A stretch of DNA of 64,000 nt from Spirochaetota bacterium (lineage in GTDB: Bacteria; Spirochaetota; Brachyspiria; Brachyspirales; JACRPF01): NCBI GenBank assembly GCA_016214035.1, contig JACRPF010000009.1:1-64000 (forward strand). The letters are read 5' to 3'. Positions 47,871-58,193 of the stretch are shown here, in pieces. Each line of letters begins with the position of its first letter. The first letter of the stretch is position 1. A program made the position numbers and the translations under genes. The notes beneath the pieces were generated by a model. It made no database searches. It had not been told where the DNA came from and was given only the letters and a program-made list of their open reading frames with translations.

Positions 47871-49511
47871 TTATTGTTTCATCAGAAGTGAACGCAGCCG
47901 TTTAACGCCTTCGTCATTGTCGAAGCCGACGGCGGATCGCACCGACAGCGGGATATCAAGCCCCGCTTTTTCACGTTTGAGAAGCATGAGATTGACGCAG
48001 TCCCGTATTTTGTCGGGAAAGAATATACCGTAATGCGCGATGAGACCCATCGAATCGCTGTCCACGGGGTTTTTCTCGTGGATGATGCGGTTATAAAAGA
48101 GTTTCGCAAGCTCGTCGGTTATTTTCGTGTAGTGGATCTTCTGATTCGTTGACTGGAAATACGCCTCTTCCACGCGCGGCCAGAGACGGGTGTTGCCGAA
48201 GACCTTCGGATCGGTGCGGAGCGTTTCGAGATCGCTTTCCGAAAGGAAGTCCCTGCTCAGGAGCGCCGTTGATGACTGGCGGATGAAGAGGTCGGGAAAC
48301 TGTTCGGCGAGATAATCCGCGTCTTCCATGGTGACGCCGACAAGCTGCATGGTCTTGTTGATCTTGAGCAGACGGTCCATCGTCGTGAAGACCTGCTTGA
48401 TCATGGTCAGGCGCCCGTAGAGCACCGTTTTCAGCTGGAATTTCCGTTTATCCTTGGTGCAGTATTTGTTCATCTGCGCGACGAATGAGATCTGCTCATC
48501 AAGCACAATCCGTGCTACGCTCGTGTCCACCTGCCGCGATGTCTGTATGTGCAGCTCCGTTATCTTCGCGAGCTTGTCGGCTATGTACTTTTCGAATTCC
48601 TCGGGTGTGGCGGTTGCCGGGTCGATCTCTTTCTGCGGCTTCTGTTTCGGCTGTTCGATAACCGCGGCGGGCAGATCGGTGGTCGAATCGAAATCGAATG
48701 CCGGAGGTGCGGCGGCTGCGCTCGCTTCCCGCGCGGCTTTTACCGCGGCATGATCGATATTGTCGGTGACTATCATTTTCACCACGGATTCTATCGCATG
48801 TTCGTCGCCCCAGGCGCGGAAGCTCTTTTCGAATTCCACCGTCGCCCGCGTGTGCTCGAACGCCTCTTTATACTGACGGACGATATCCAGGAGTTCGTGC
48901 ATGTTCGAATGCGCCGTCCACCAGGTTGCCATGTCGCGTACCAGTATGTTTTTCTGGAGTACCGCGATATCGGCCTCGCCGATTCTTTTCTCATCGATGT
49001 ATTTTTTGAACGGCGTCAGATCGTGCGCACCGAGGAAATCGCGCATGACGGCTTTGAGCTCGGTCTCGTCGGGAACGTTCAGCGTCTTGAATTTCGCATA
49101 ACACCAGAGCACCGCATGCATCTGGTCGCGGAATATGCGGATGAAGAGCGAAAGCATCTCCTGTACTTTCTCCGTCGGAACGGCGTCGGGCAGACGTACC
49201 TGCGAGGCAAGACCGTATTGCAGTGCGTGTGCGGCACTTACCTGTTCATACGGCGTGGTGTAACCGAAGATATAACCGGCGAAGTCGTTGACGACATGAT
49301 CGAGATGGAACTCCGCGGTGTGGATCTCCGATGCAAGCTTTTCGCGGACGAGTGTGCGAAGCCGGTCATCGGTGGCGCGGAGGAAATACGCAGTAATGCA
49401 GACATGCGTCGCCTGAGCGCCGGTGGATTTTGATACCAGCGAACATACGCTGTGGTAGAAATCGTCGTGTACCTGCTGCAGGGATGCGTGTTTTTTATTT
49501 TCAGATGACAT
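47871..49511 (-). CDS. Hypothetical protein, 546 aa
   Basis: Long ORF with consistent codon usage; no family recognised. Confidence 0.7.
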   Translation of the reverse strand: MSSENKKHASLQQVHDDFYHSVCSLVSKSTGAQATHVCITAYFLRATDDRLRTLVREKLASEIHTAEFHLDHVVNDFAGYIFGYTTPYEQVSAAHALQYGLASQVRLPDAVPTEKVQEMLSLFIRIFRDQMHAVLWCYAKFKTLNVPDETELKAVMRDFLGAHDLTPFKKYIDEKRIGEADIAVLQKNILVRDMATWWTAHSNMHELLDIVRQYKEAFEHTRATVEFEKSFRAWGDEHAIESVVKMIVTDNIDHAAVKAAREASAAAAPPAFDFDSTTDLPAAVIEQPKQKPQKEIDPATATPEEFEKYIADKLAKITELHIQTSRQVDTSVARIVLDEQISFVAQMNKYCTKDKRKFQLKTVLYGRLTMIKQVFTTMDRLLKINKTMQLVGVTMEDADYLAEQFPDLFIRQSSTALLSRDFLSESDLETLRTDPKVFGNTRLWPRVEEAYFQSTNQKIHYTKITDELAKLFYNRIIHEKNPVDSDSMGLIAHYGIFFPDKIRDCVNLMLLKREKAGLDIPLSVRSAVGFDNDEGVKRLRSLLMKQ

Positions 49512-49553
49512 ACAACAAGTATACCTCTGCCGGGGGACAAGGTCAAGCGATTT

Positions 49554-50522
49554 TTATCGGACGTTCTGCCGGTTGTCGGTACGATACGCCTGGGGGGAAC
49601 ACCCCGTCCATTTCATGAACGTCGTTGAGAAATGGGAATGGCTTGAGAAGCCGAGATCGAGCGCGATATCGGTTATCGCCCGTTCTGTAGTGCAAAGCCG
49701 TTCTTTTGCGGCAAGAACCTTTTCCCGTATGATGTATTCGTAGAGCGGTATGCCGACAGCGGCTTTGAATCTGCGGCGGAGCATCTCCCGCGACAGGCCG
49801 GTCTGCGAGACGATATCGTTCAGGCCGATGCGTTCGGTGATATGGTCATGGATGTAGCTGAGCGCCGGCTTGAGGGCGGAATCGGCATGAGCGGAAGACG
49901 TTGCCGCCGGTGCGGATGCGATGGCGCGGAGGAGTATGTCAAGTGTGTTGCGTGTGACGATGGTCTCGGCGAGACCGTTTCTGCCGATGAGCGCCTCAAG
50001 CATCGTTTCGAACACCGGTTTCAGAACGGCGCCGGTCTGCATCGGGCGGCGGGGCAGTGCCGCAAGCGACGTGAAAAGCCGCTGCGTCTGAGTTACGGAA
50101 AGACCGAGAAATCGTTCGTGGTGTGACGGTACGCGGATGATGATCCAGAAAAAGTGCGGCTTTTGCAGCGCGATAGCCCCGCCTTCATGCTGCGTGCCGG
50201 GCGGTATGCGGATGAGGTCGCCGCCTTTCAGCATATGCGTCTCATCTCCCGAGACGATGTCAAAGATGCCGTTCGCCACATAATAGAATTCAAGTGCCCC
50301 CGGATGAACCTGACGCCGTATGAAAAGCCCGGCGCTGCCGCGTTTGCCCTGCCCGATGGATACGATATGCGGCAGTGTAAGCCGGTCGCTGTAATACCGG
50401 CGGTCTTTCTGTTTCACCGCACCGCCGGGCTGGGGACCGAAGCAGCGCTGTTCACGCATATTATAGATATTGATGATCGATGCGTCCGCGGGAAGCGATG
50501 TTCGTTTAGCGATGGTTCCCAT
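49554..50522 (-). CDS. AraC-family transcriptional regulator
   Basis: Cupin-like sensor and AraC HTH (LNDIVSQTGLSREMLRRRFKAAVGIPLYEYIIREKV..ITDIALDLGFSSHSHFSTTFMKWTGCSPQAYR). Confidence 0.93.
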   Translation of the reverse strand: MGTIAKRTSLPADASIINIYNMREQRCFGPQPGGAVKQKDRRYYSDRLTLPHIVSIGQGKRGSAGLFIRRQVHPGALEFYYVANGIFDIVSGDETHMLKGGDLIRIPPGTQHEGGAIALQKPHFFWIIIRVPSHHERFLGLSVTQTQRLFTSLAALPRRPMQTGAVLKPVFETMLEALIGRNGLAETIVTRNTLDILLRAIASAPAATSSAHADSALKPALSYIHDHITERIGLNDIVSQTGLSREMLRRRFKAAVGIPLYEYIIREKVLAAKERLCTTERAITDIALDLGFSSHSHFSTTFMKWTGCSPQAYRTDNRQNVR

Positions 50523-50618
50523 GTTATACGATGTATACCTGCGCAGATTGTGATAGTCGCACCGGTCGGGTATGGATATAGTATAGTGGAACGATGAAAA
50601 AAAACAACGGAGCGTTCC

Positions 50619-52373
50619 ATGGACAGTAATGCGGCAGCGGCGCGTGATTTCATTGAGCACGAGACGCAATTCCATCTGGGGGCGCTGCTCACCGAACAGC
50701 CGCATCCGAAAACGGTGACGCTGTCGCAGACCACCGCATCCGATATTTCCGCAGGTATAGCGATGCTTCAGTCGGTGGACGGTGATATTATCGGTTTGGC
50801 AGATACGGTATTCGGCAGTCCCGAGTTCGCATCGCTCACGGCTGATATCACCTCGACGTTCCGCGCGGGCGGGCGCATCTGTTTTTCCGGCTGCGGAGCG
50901 ACGGGACGTCTGTCGATCCTGCTTGAGACGATGTGGCGGAAATACTGGAAGGATACCAAAACGCTGCCGAAGGGAATTGCCGCACGATATCCGGATGCCG
51001 CCGACAAAGTTATCAGCATCATGACCGGCGGCGATTTCGCGCTGGTGCGGAGCGTTGAATCATTCGAGGATTACACGGAATTCGGCCGCGAACAGGTGCG
51101 GGAAGCCGGTCTCGGCGCGGGCGATATGCTGGTGGCGGTTTCCGAAGGCGGTGAGACGTCGTCGGTCATCGGTACCGCGTTTGAGGCGCTTGCTGCGGGA
51201 GCGCGTGTGTATTTTGTCTGCAATAATCCGCTTGCACTTCTGGCGAAAACAGTTGAGCGCTCGCGGATAATAATCGATGAACCGCGGGTCACAAAAATCG
51301 AGCTCGCATCGGGCCCGATGGCCGTTGCCGGTTCCACGCGCATGCAGGCGACGACGTCGGAGCTTCTGGTGCTCGGCGCGGCGCTTGAGATGTCGCTTGA
51401 AACTATCCTGAATCCGGACGATGCAGGTACAGCCGGTGCGGCGCGGTTTGCCGAACAGTATGCCGCACTGCAGAAAATTCTGTCGTGTAAAGAAAATCGT
51501 GACGCAATGGCCCGTATGGTATCGACGGAAGCGGCGGTGTATCGTGCCGGCGGTGCGATTACGTATCTGGCAAAGGAAATGCTCCTCGATATTTTCACTG
51601 ATACCACCGAACGTTCGCCGACATTCATGTTGCCGCCGTTTCGCCGGGCTGATGATGCAGTTGCCCCGCGCTCATGGGCGTTCGTCAAGCATCCCGGACT
51701 TTCCACCGTAGACGCGTGGCGTCATGTGTACGTGCGGGAACCGCGCTGTCTTGACTGGACGCCGGAGGATTACAGCCGCATGGGCGCACCGGAACGCGCC
51801 CGGCCGTTTCCGCCGAAGATAACGAAAGGCGATCTTATGCAGTTTTGCATCGGGAATGAACCGGATGCGTCCCGCTGTTCCTCGCCCGAAGACACCGCCG
51901 TGATGGTGCTTTTCGGGAATGAACTGCGCGATACCGGGTTTATCGATGCGGGGAAAAAGATGTCGTCCGGATTCACCAGGAGCGCGGCGTTCATTATCGG
52001 AGATAATGCGCCCGGGTATGATAGTGAAAATGTATTTCATGTGCGCTGCAAATTACCTGTGTCGCGTCTCGGACTCTGGAAGCATCTTGCCGCGAAACTC
52101 GTGATGAATACCGTCTCAACCGCGACGATGGCGCTCATGGGACGCATCCGCGGGAACTGGATGATGTACGTTGAAACGTCGAACAAGAAACTTATCGACC
52201 GGGGAACGCGTTTGATAGCGGAGATCGCCGGCGTGTCGTATGACGAGGCGTGTTATGCGCTTTTCGAAACGAGAGATGAACTGACGCGCTGGGATGCCGG
52301 AACGCCGCGGCCGTCGCCGGTGGCGAGGACTATTGAAAAACTGACAACTGCAGTGCCGGCCGGCAGCATCTGA
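50619..52373 (+). CDS. SIS-domain protein, MurQ/GckR-like (N-acetylmuramic acid 6-phosphate etherase family)
   Basis: RICFSGCGATGRLSILLE; MLVAVSEGGETSSVIGTAFEA; ELASGPMAVAGSTRMQATTSELLVLGAALE. Confidence 0.85.
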   Translation: MDSNAAAARDFIEHETQFHLGALLTEQPHPKTVTLSQTTASDISAGIAMLQSVDGDIIGLADTVFGSPEFASLTADITSTFRAGGRICFSGCGATGRLSILLETMWRKYWKDTKTLPKGIAARYPDAADKVISIMTGGDFALVRSVESFEDYTEFGREQVREAGLGAGDMLVAVSEGGETSSVIGTAFEALAAGARVYFVCNNPLALLAKTVERSRIIIDEPRVTKIELASGPMAVAGSTRMQATTSELLVLGAALEMSLETILNPDDAGTAGAARFAEQYAALQKILSCKENRDAMARMVSTEAAVYRAGGAITYLAKEMLLDIFTDTTERSPTFMLPPFRRADDAVAPRSWAFVKHPGLSTVDAWRHVYVREPRCLDWTPEDYSRMGAPERARPFPPKITKGDLMQFCIGNEPDASRCSSPEDTAVMVLFGNELRDTGFIDAGKKMSSGFTRSAAFIIGDNAPGYDSENVFHVRCKLPVSRLGLWKHLAAKLVMNTVSTATMALMGRIRGNWMMYVETSNKKLIDRGTRLIAEIAGVSYDEACYALFETRDELTRWDAGTPRPSPVARTIEKLTTAVPAGSI

Positions 52374-52421
52374 CACCCGCCGCGTTTTGATGTATAATGA
52401 AAATCTGCCGGGAGTAATCAT

Positions 52422-54293
52422 ATGAGCGCATCAATTATCTGGGCTGAAAATAAGACTGCACCCGAACTCAACCGCCTGCTTCGTTCCCTCGGTGAAGAAT
52501 ATCCTGTGTATCCGCATGCGCATTCCAATGCTGCGGAGGGCGAGGTTAGCGTCATTTTTCAGAATATCGGCGATATGAACGGCTATGAAATAGAACGGTC
52601 AGTGTCATCCTCTGCCGTCGTCCGGTATGGCCGTTTGCGTGATGCCGCCCGTGCAACGGGAAGCCTGCTCGCCGGTATGCATGCGGGCAGTACAGTACGG
52701 GAGACATGCGCATTCACTGAACTCGGTATGCTTCTTGACTGCGGCCACAACGCCGTTGTCACCGCGGCGCAAATCAGGAAATGGCTGCGTCATCTCGCGC
52801 TGCTGGGATTCGACACGGCGATGATATACACCGATACCGGCTACCGGCTGCCGGGTGAACCCGCCTTCGGCTACATGCACGGCGCATACACGTTTGAGGA
52901 AATGCGCGATCTTGATTCATATGCGGTGGATCTCGGCATTGAGCTTGTAGCGTCCATTCAGGCGCTCGGGCATCTGGAACAGGCGCTGAAATGGGCGCCG
53001 TATCAGCATCTTCGTGACACCGAACATATTCTTCTCGTCGGCGATCCGAAAACCGAAGCGCTGATAGAAAAGATGATCGCTTTCTGGTCATCCGCCCTGC
53101 GGAGCCGGAGAATTCATCTCGGCATGGATGAGACATACGATCTTGGCCGGGGACGTTACCAAGATGTTCATGGTCATCGGGCCGGACTTGATATCTATGT
53201 GGAACACCTGTCAATGGTTGCGCGCATATGCCGGCGTTATGGAATAAAACCGCTGGCATGGTCTGATGTACTGTTCCGTTTTGCGGGTAATGCGGACCAG
53301 CATTACGGCAGCGGCAGCCGCATCCCCGACGGCATACGTAAGCAGATTCCCGGCGATCTGGATCTTGTCTATTGGGATTATTATAATTCCGATGAGGTTC
53401 ATTATACGGAGCGTATTGAAAAGCACCGCGAACTCGGATACGAGCCCATTGTGGCGTCGGGCGTGTGGACATGGCCGACATTCTGGCATGACTGGACGCG
53501 CACCGAACGTTTCGCCGTTCCCTGTATCAAAGCCTGCCGTCAGTCCGGGATCAAGCGTCTGCATTTCACGCTCTGGTCCGATGACGGCGGTTTCTGGGCG
53601 CTTGACTCGGCGTTTGCCGGTCTCGCATATGTCGCGGAACATTGTTACAACGACTCGGTGGATATGGACTGCCTGGCCCGGCGATTCAACGCGGTCACCG
53701 GTTCCGATCTTGCGGCACATCGCTGCGCCTCCGCGATCAACGATCCGCTCGCGGTGTGCAGCGTCATGTGGGACGATCCGCTGCTCAATATCTATCTTCG
53801 TCATGTTGATAATGAAGACGGCTCACGCCTTTCAAAATCCGCGGCGGCATACGCTGAGACAGCCCAATCGCTTGAATCCGTATCCGGTGATCGTGCTGCC
53901 GGTGACCTCGGTCATGCCGCGCTGGTAGCCCGTGTGCTGGCGCAGAAGACCGGATTGGCGGCCCGATTATTCCAGGCATGGAATAAAAAAGAACGGCAGG
54001 ATATCGAAGCGGTGCGTGCGCTCATTCCGCCGCTCGTGACCGATCTCGAAGCGTTGGCCGCATCGTTCAGGCGTCAATGGCTGTCTACATGCAAGCCGTT
54101 CGGGCTTGAGGTTTTGCAGATACGTTTTGCCGGTCTTGCGGCGCGGTATCGCGAACTTGATCTGCGGCTGAATGAATTTGCTGAAGAAAAAATTCGTGAA
54201 ATCCCCGAGCTGGATGAACATCTGCAGGGTGTATTTCTGCCCGCGCGGCATAACACGTATCGCGGTCTGGCAACAGGCGCGCGCATATTTTAG
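52422..54293 (+). CDS. GH20-like beta-N-acetylhexosaminidase
   Basis: MLLDCGHNAVVTAAQIRKWLRHLALLGFDTAMIYTDTGY; HLGMDETYDLGRG (DE catalytic pair). Confidence 0.82.
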   Translation: MSASIIWAENKTAPELNRLLRSLGEEYPVYPHAHSNAAEGEVSVIFQNIGDMNGYEIERSVSSSAVVRYGRLRDAARATGSLLAGMHAGSTVRETCAFTELGMLLDCGHNAVVTAAQIRKWLRHLALLGFDTAMIYTDTGYRLPGEPAFGYMHGAYTFEEMRDLDSYAVDLGIELVASIQALGHLEQALKWAPYQHLRDTEHILLVGDPKTEALIEKMIAFWSSALRSRRIHLGMDETYDLGRGRYQDVHGHRAGLDIYVEHLSMVARICRRYGIKPLAWSDVLFRFAGNADQHYGSGSRIPDGIRKQIPGDLDLVYWDYYNSDEVHYTERIEKHRELGYEPIVASGVWTWPTFWHDWTRTERFAVPCIKACRQSGIKRLHFTLWSDDGGFWALDSAFAGLAYVAEHCYNDSVDMDCLARRFNAVTGSDLAAHRCASAINDPLAVCSVMWDDPLLNIYLRHVDNEDGSRLSKSAAAYAETAQSLESVSGDRAAGDLGHAALVARVLAQKTGLAARLFQAWNKKERQDIEAVRALIPPLVTDLEALAASFRRQWLSTCKPFGLEVLQIRFAGLAARYRELDLRLNEFAEEKIREIPELDEHLQGVFLPARHNTYRGLATGARIF

Positions 54294-54309
54294 CGATTGG
54301 AGAGACGAT

Positions 54310-56457
54310 ATGCATGCTGAAGTGAAAAATCATCACGGAGCGCCGGCGTTATTCATCGATGGAAAGCCGGAGCTGTTTGACGGCTATTGCAGTTATTTCC
54401 CGCTGCCGAAGTTCTATGCGGATTATGCGTCCGGCGGCGGAAAGTCCTTCATCATCACGGTGTCGCTTTCCGGGCGATGGGTGCGGCAGTCCACCGAGAA
54501 TGAAGTTGCCGAATACGATGTCCCCATCTGGAAGGGACCGGATACCTACGATTTCAACGGCCTTAACGCAAAGTTGAAAGAAGTCATCGACGCATGTCCG
54601 AACGCGCGTGTCATTGTCCGTCTCTACCTCGACAGTCCGCGCTGGTGGGACGCGCTTCACCCCGACGAACTCGTGAGTGATCCTGATGGAAAACAGGGGC
54701 GTGCCGCGATCGCATCAACGATCTGGCGTAGTGATACCGCAGTTGCGCTGAAAGCTGTTATTACACATCTTGATGCATGCCGTTACAGCAGCAATGTCAT
54801 CGGCTATTTTCTTACCGGACAGGGAACCGAGGAGTGGTATTATCCCGATAATAAATTCCTGTTCGGTCCCGTCATGGAACGCGCGTTCCGTGAATGGCTC
54901 ACACGCCGCTACGTAGACGACGATGGCCTCAACCGTGCGTGGAATACCGGAGATAAGCGGATATCATCGGTGACGATACCCGGCATGCGGGAGATGAACG
55001 TTCCCGCAGAGCGGATGCTATTTCTGGGCAACAGTGAAAAACGCACCATCGATTTTCTGGTGTTCATCTCGGAACTTATGGCTGAAACGATTCTCCACTT
55101 CGCCGGGATTGTGAAACACGGCCGTGCCGGCGTTATCTGCGGCGCTTTTTACGGATATATCACCTACAGCAATGCGCTGATGGGGACATTTGCACTCGAG
55201 AAACTGCTTGCATCGCCGGATATCGATTTTGTGAGCTCGCCGAATCTGTATGTTGAGGCGCGGCGGCTCGGGACACCATGGCCGAGTCAGAGTGCGGTGG
55301 ATTCCGTGAAAGCCGCCGGAAAACTATGGCTCAACGAAAGCGACATTCGCACACATCTTACGCGGAATTTCTATCAGGTTCCGGGTTTTTGTCCGGAAAC
55401 GCATCCGATCTATGGTAAAAACGTTGCTGTCTTCAACGGCTATACGGGTGTGCGGGAAGGAATCGCCGCATTGCGGAAAAGTTTCGGCTGGGCGCTTGCG
55501 AAAAGCGTGGACTGCTACTGGTTCGATCTGGTCCGCGGCTATTATGACGACCCGGTGTATCAGGATGAATTGAGCCGCTTCGGAAGGATATTCGGCGAGT
55601 CGCTCAATCTTGACCGGACCAGCGCGGCGGCGGTGGCCGTGGTGCTCGATCCGGTCGCGTCAAGCGTGCTGCATCCCCACGGGCGCGGACTGCTCACGCG
55701 TCTCGTCATGGATCAGATCGGCGAGTTGAGTCAGTCCGGCGTGCCGTTCGATGTGCTGATGCTGAACGATCTTGAAACCATCGATGCATCGCGATACAGG
55801 ATGCTTTTCTTCTGCGGTGCGTTCACCATCACGTCACGGCAGCGGACGGTACTGGAACAGCGATTCATGAACGGCGGACGTCATCTTGTCTGGTGTTACG
55901 CGCCCGGCATCTATGATGAGAACGGATACGATACGGCGAATCTGTCACGCATGACCGGAATCGACCTTGCCGTTGAGGAGCGCGCGGCGCCCATGCAGAT
56001 GTCTTCTTACACACGCGACACGCCGTTGACGCAATGGCTTCCCGGTGAACTCTACTTCGGTGCGGCTGTGACCGCAGGTCCCCGCGTGCGATGTGTTGAC
56101 ACGGGGGCGGAGATCTTCGGCTCCACGACTGACGGCGCCCCCGGCTGGGTGAAAAAAACGTTCGCCGCATATTCGTCGGTGCATTTTGCCGTGCCGTGCA
56201 TCCCTCCGGAAATACTCCGGTCGCTCTACACCGATGCGGGTGTTCATATCTACAATCACGCCAATGACATATTCTATGCCAACCGTAATTATATCTCGCT
56301 GACGCCGCATGAGCGGGGTGTCCGCCGGATACAGCTTCCTCAAAAAGCCGCTTCAGTGTGCGAACTTTTCACCGGTCGTATTGTCGGACGCGATTGCGAC
56401 AGTTTTATCGATGAAGTCGAGGCGGGAGACGTGAAGCTCTATCAGCTCTGTTGGTGA
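54310..56457 (+). CDS. GH42/beta-galactosidase-like protein
   Basis: ALFIDGKPELFDGYCSYFP..PNARVIVRLYLDSPRWWDALHPDE; central and C-terminal trimerisation-like domains. Confidence 0.7.
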   Translation: MHAEVKNHHGAPALFIDGKPELFDGYCSYFPLPKFYADYASGGGKSFIITVSLSGRWVRQSTENEVAEYDVPIWKGPDTYDFNGLNAKLKEVIDACPNARVIVRLYLDSPRWWDALHPDELVSDPDGKQGRAAIASTIWRSDTAVALKAVITHLDACRYSSNVIGYFLTGQGTEEWYYPDNKFLFGPVMERAFREWLTRRYVDDDGLNRAWNTGDKRISSVTIPGMREMNVPAERMLFLGNSEKRTIDFLVFISELMAETILHFAGIVKHGRAGVICGAFYGYITYSNALMGTFALEKLLASPDIDFVSSPNLYVEARRLGTPWPSQSAVDSVKAAGKLWLNESDIRTHLTRNFYQVPGFCPETHPIYGKNVAVFNGYTGVREGIAALRKSFGWALAKSVDCYWFDLVRGYYDDPVYQDELSRFGRIFGESLNLDRTSAAAVAVVLDPVASSVLHPHGRGLLTRLVMDQIGELSQSGVPFDVLMLNDLETIDASRYRMLFFCGAFTITSRQRTVLEQRFMNGGRHLVWCYAPGIYDENGYDTANLSRMTGIDLAVEERAAPMQMSSYTRDTPLTQWLPGELYFGAAVTAGPRVRCVDTGAEIFGSTTDGAPGWVKKTFAAYSSVHFAVPCIPPEILRSLYTDAGVHIYNHANDIFYANRNYISLTPHERGVRRIQLPQKAASVCELFTGRIVGRDCDSFIDEVEAGDVKLYQLCW

Positions 56458-56492
56458 ATGTAACCGGCGTGCGATAGTTCTGTTTGCTGTTC

Positions 56493-58154
56493 CTATCGAA
56501 CACCCGCGGCACCGAGCATGAGCAGACGGAATTCATTGCCGGTGCTCTTCGGATTTTTATCGGCAAGGACTTCAACGCGTACACGGTGTTTGCCGGGCTT
56601 GCCGTCCGAGATCATGATCATGCGGCGATAACCGCCCCAGGTCTGATCGAACCACGAATCCTCCACGCGCGGGTCACCGTCGTCAACGGTTATCTTCGCC
56701 TTGCCCATGGGGCCTTTTACCACCCAGTATGACAGGAACAGTTTGTCGCCGGTCACGTCGAATTCGATGACACTGCCGGGGACGGCACTTTTATAGCATT
56801 TGTTCGCCTGCGTTGTGTCAAGCGTCCATCCCTCATTCGCCGCCGGGGTGAGCGCATCGGCTTCGGCTATCATGGTGTACTGGAATTTATCGGTTAACAG
56901 CGGCGCGGGAAGCGCTGCTGCATCGGCTGCCGCATCCGGCATGGCCTTGATGCGATCGAGCATCTCACCGATGAGTTTTCCCGCGTAGGCGTGGCCGATG
57001 TCGTTGGGATGTATGTTGTCGGGGCTGATGTCCCGCCAGACGATGCGCTTCGCCGCAAGCTCCGGCCAGACAAGGTCGCGGTAACTCACCATGGGGATGC
57101 CGTAGTGCGTACCGATCTTGCTTTCCCATTCCTGCGCGTTGCCGCCCGCTTCGTTCACCATAAACATAAGGAGCACGCCCGGCTTTCCCGGATCCGCCAT
57201 GATCTGACGGATGACGCCTTCGTACGACTCCGCCCGCTCCTGCGTGTTGCCGTCATTCACCGCGTATTCGACCACGATGAAGTCCGGTTTCTTCGATAGA
57301 AGATCGCGCTGTATGCGCATGGAGCCGTAATCGGAACCGGTGGCGCCGATGCCGGCATTGATGAGCGTACACTCAGCCGCGGGAAAATTCCGTTTCCACC
57401 ATGCAAGCATGTGACCCGCATAACGTTTATCAGCTGTAGACGCGCTTGCCCCCTGCGTAATCGATCCGCCGATGACGCCCACAGTCACTTTGCCGGCGGC
57501 GGCTTTCGCGAACGCACGTTTGATGCGTGCTACGTTGCCGTCGCTCACCACGGCGCGCTTGAACCACTCAGCGGGGAGCGGTTTGGCAAGTTCCGCCGCA
57601 AGCTGTGCGGCCTTCTCATCGCGCCGCATCGAGACGTCGTCGAACCATGCCGTGCCCGCGCCGAAGAGTATCATGGTGAACTGGAGCACCGTGGCCTTCG
57701 GCGGCACCACGACGGTGACGAAATATTTTTTCCAGTCGCTCGTACCTGCCTGAAGCGATGTGCCGGTGTAGGAGAGACGCTTGCCGCTTTCGTCGAAGCA
57801 GTCGCCGGATATGTACGCGCCGCGCGTGACATCGGCTGTCTTCACATATGCCTCAAGTATATAGGTCTCGCCTTCCTTCACCGCAATGCGCTGAAACGCG
57901 CTCGGCCACGACTGTTTGTCCGTGGGCGGCACCGTGATGCGCATCGACGCCGTGCCGGAATGAGCCGACGCGGTGTCGCGTGCAAATGCGGCATCAACGC
58001 CGCCTGCGCCGGTATTCTTCCAGTGCAGAGCGCCCTCGTCGCCGGCATCCTCGAAACTGATGTTGCTTAAGGATTCAGCGGCGCTGCAGAAAAATCCCGC
58101 GGTGAATATGGCGATACACACGGTGAGGAATCGTTTATGTATATTGTATGTCAT
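56493..58154 (-). CDS. Secreted SGNH/GDSL hydrolase with N-terminal carbohydrate-binding-like domain
   Basis: Signal peptide; VGVIGGSITQGASAS, INAGIGATGSDYGS, VEYAVNDG, DNIHPNDIGHAYAG. Confidence 0.88.
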   Translation of the reverse strand: MTYNIHKRFLTVCIAIFTAGFFCSAAESLSNISFEDAGDEGALHWKNTGAGGVDAAFARDTASAHSGTASMRITVPPTDKQSWPSAFQRIAVKEGETYILEAYVKTADVTRGAYISGDCFDESGKRLSYTGTSLQAGTSDWKKYFVTVVVPPKATVLQFTMILFGAGTAWFDDVSMRRDEKAAQLAAELAKPLPAEWFKRAVVSDGNVARIKRAFAKAAAGKVTVGVIGGSITQGASASTADKRYAGHMLAWWKRNFPAAECTLINAGIGATGSDYGSMRIQRDLLSKKPDFIVVEYAVNDGNTQERAESYEGVIRQIMADPGKPGVLLMFMVNEAGGNAQEWESKIGTHYGIPMVSYRDLVWPELAAKRIVWRDISPDNIHPNDIGHAYAGKLIGEMLDRIKAMPDAAADAAALPAPLLTDKFQYTMIAEADALTPAANEGWTLDTTQANKCYKSAVPGSVIEFDVTGDKLFLSYWVVKGPMGKAKITVDDGDPRVEDSWFDQTWGGYRRMIMISDGKPGKHRVRVEVLADKNPKSTGNEFRLLMLGAAGVR

Positions 58155-58193
58155 TATGCAATCTCCCTGGGCAGAACTATATCACGGCTTCTG

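Noticed and set aside
48549-49433. 294-aa plus-strand ORF
   Set aside because: Antisense to the 546-aa hypothetical ORF; Arg/Cys-rich shadow composition
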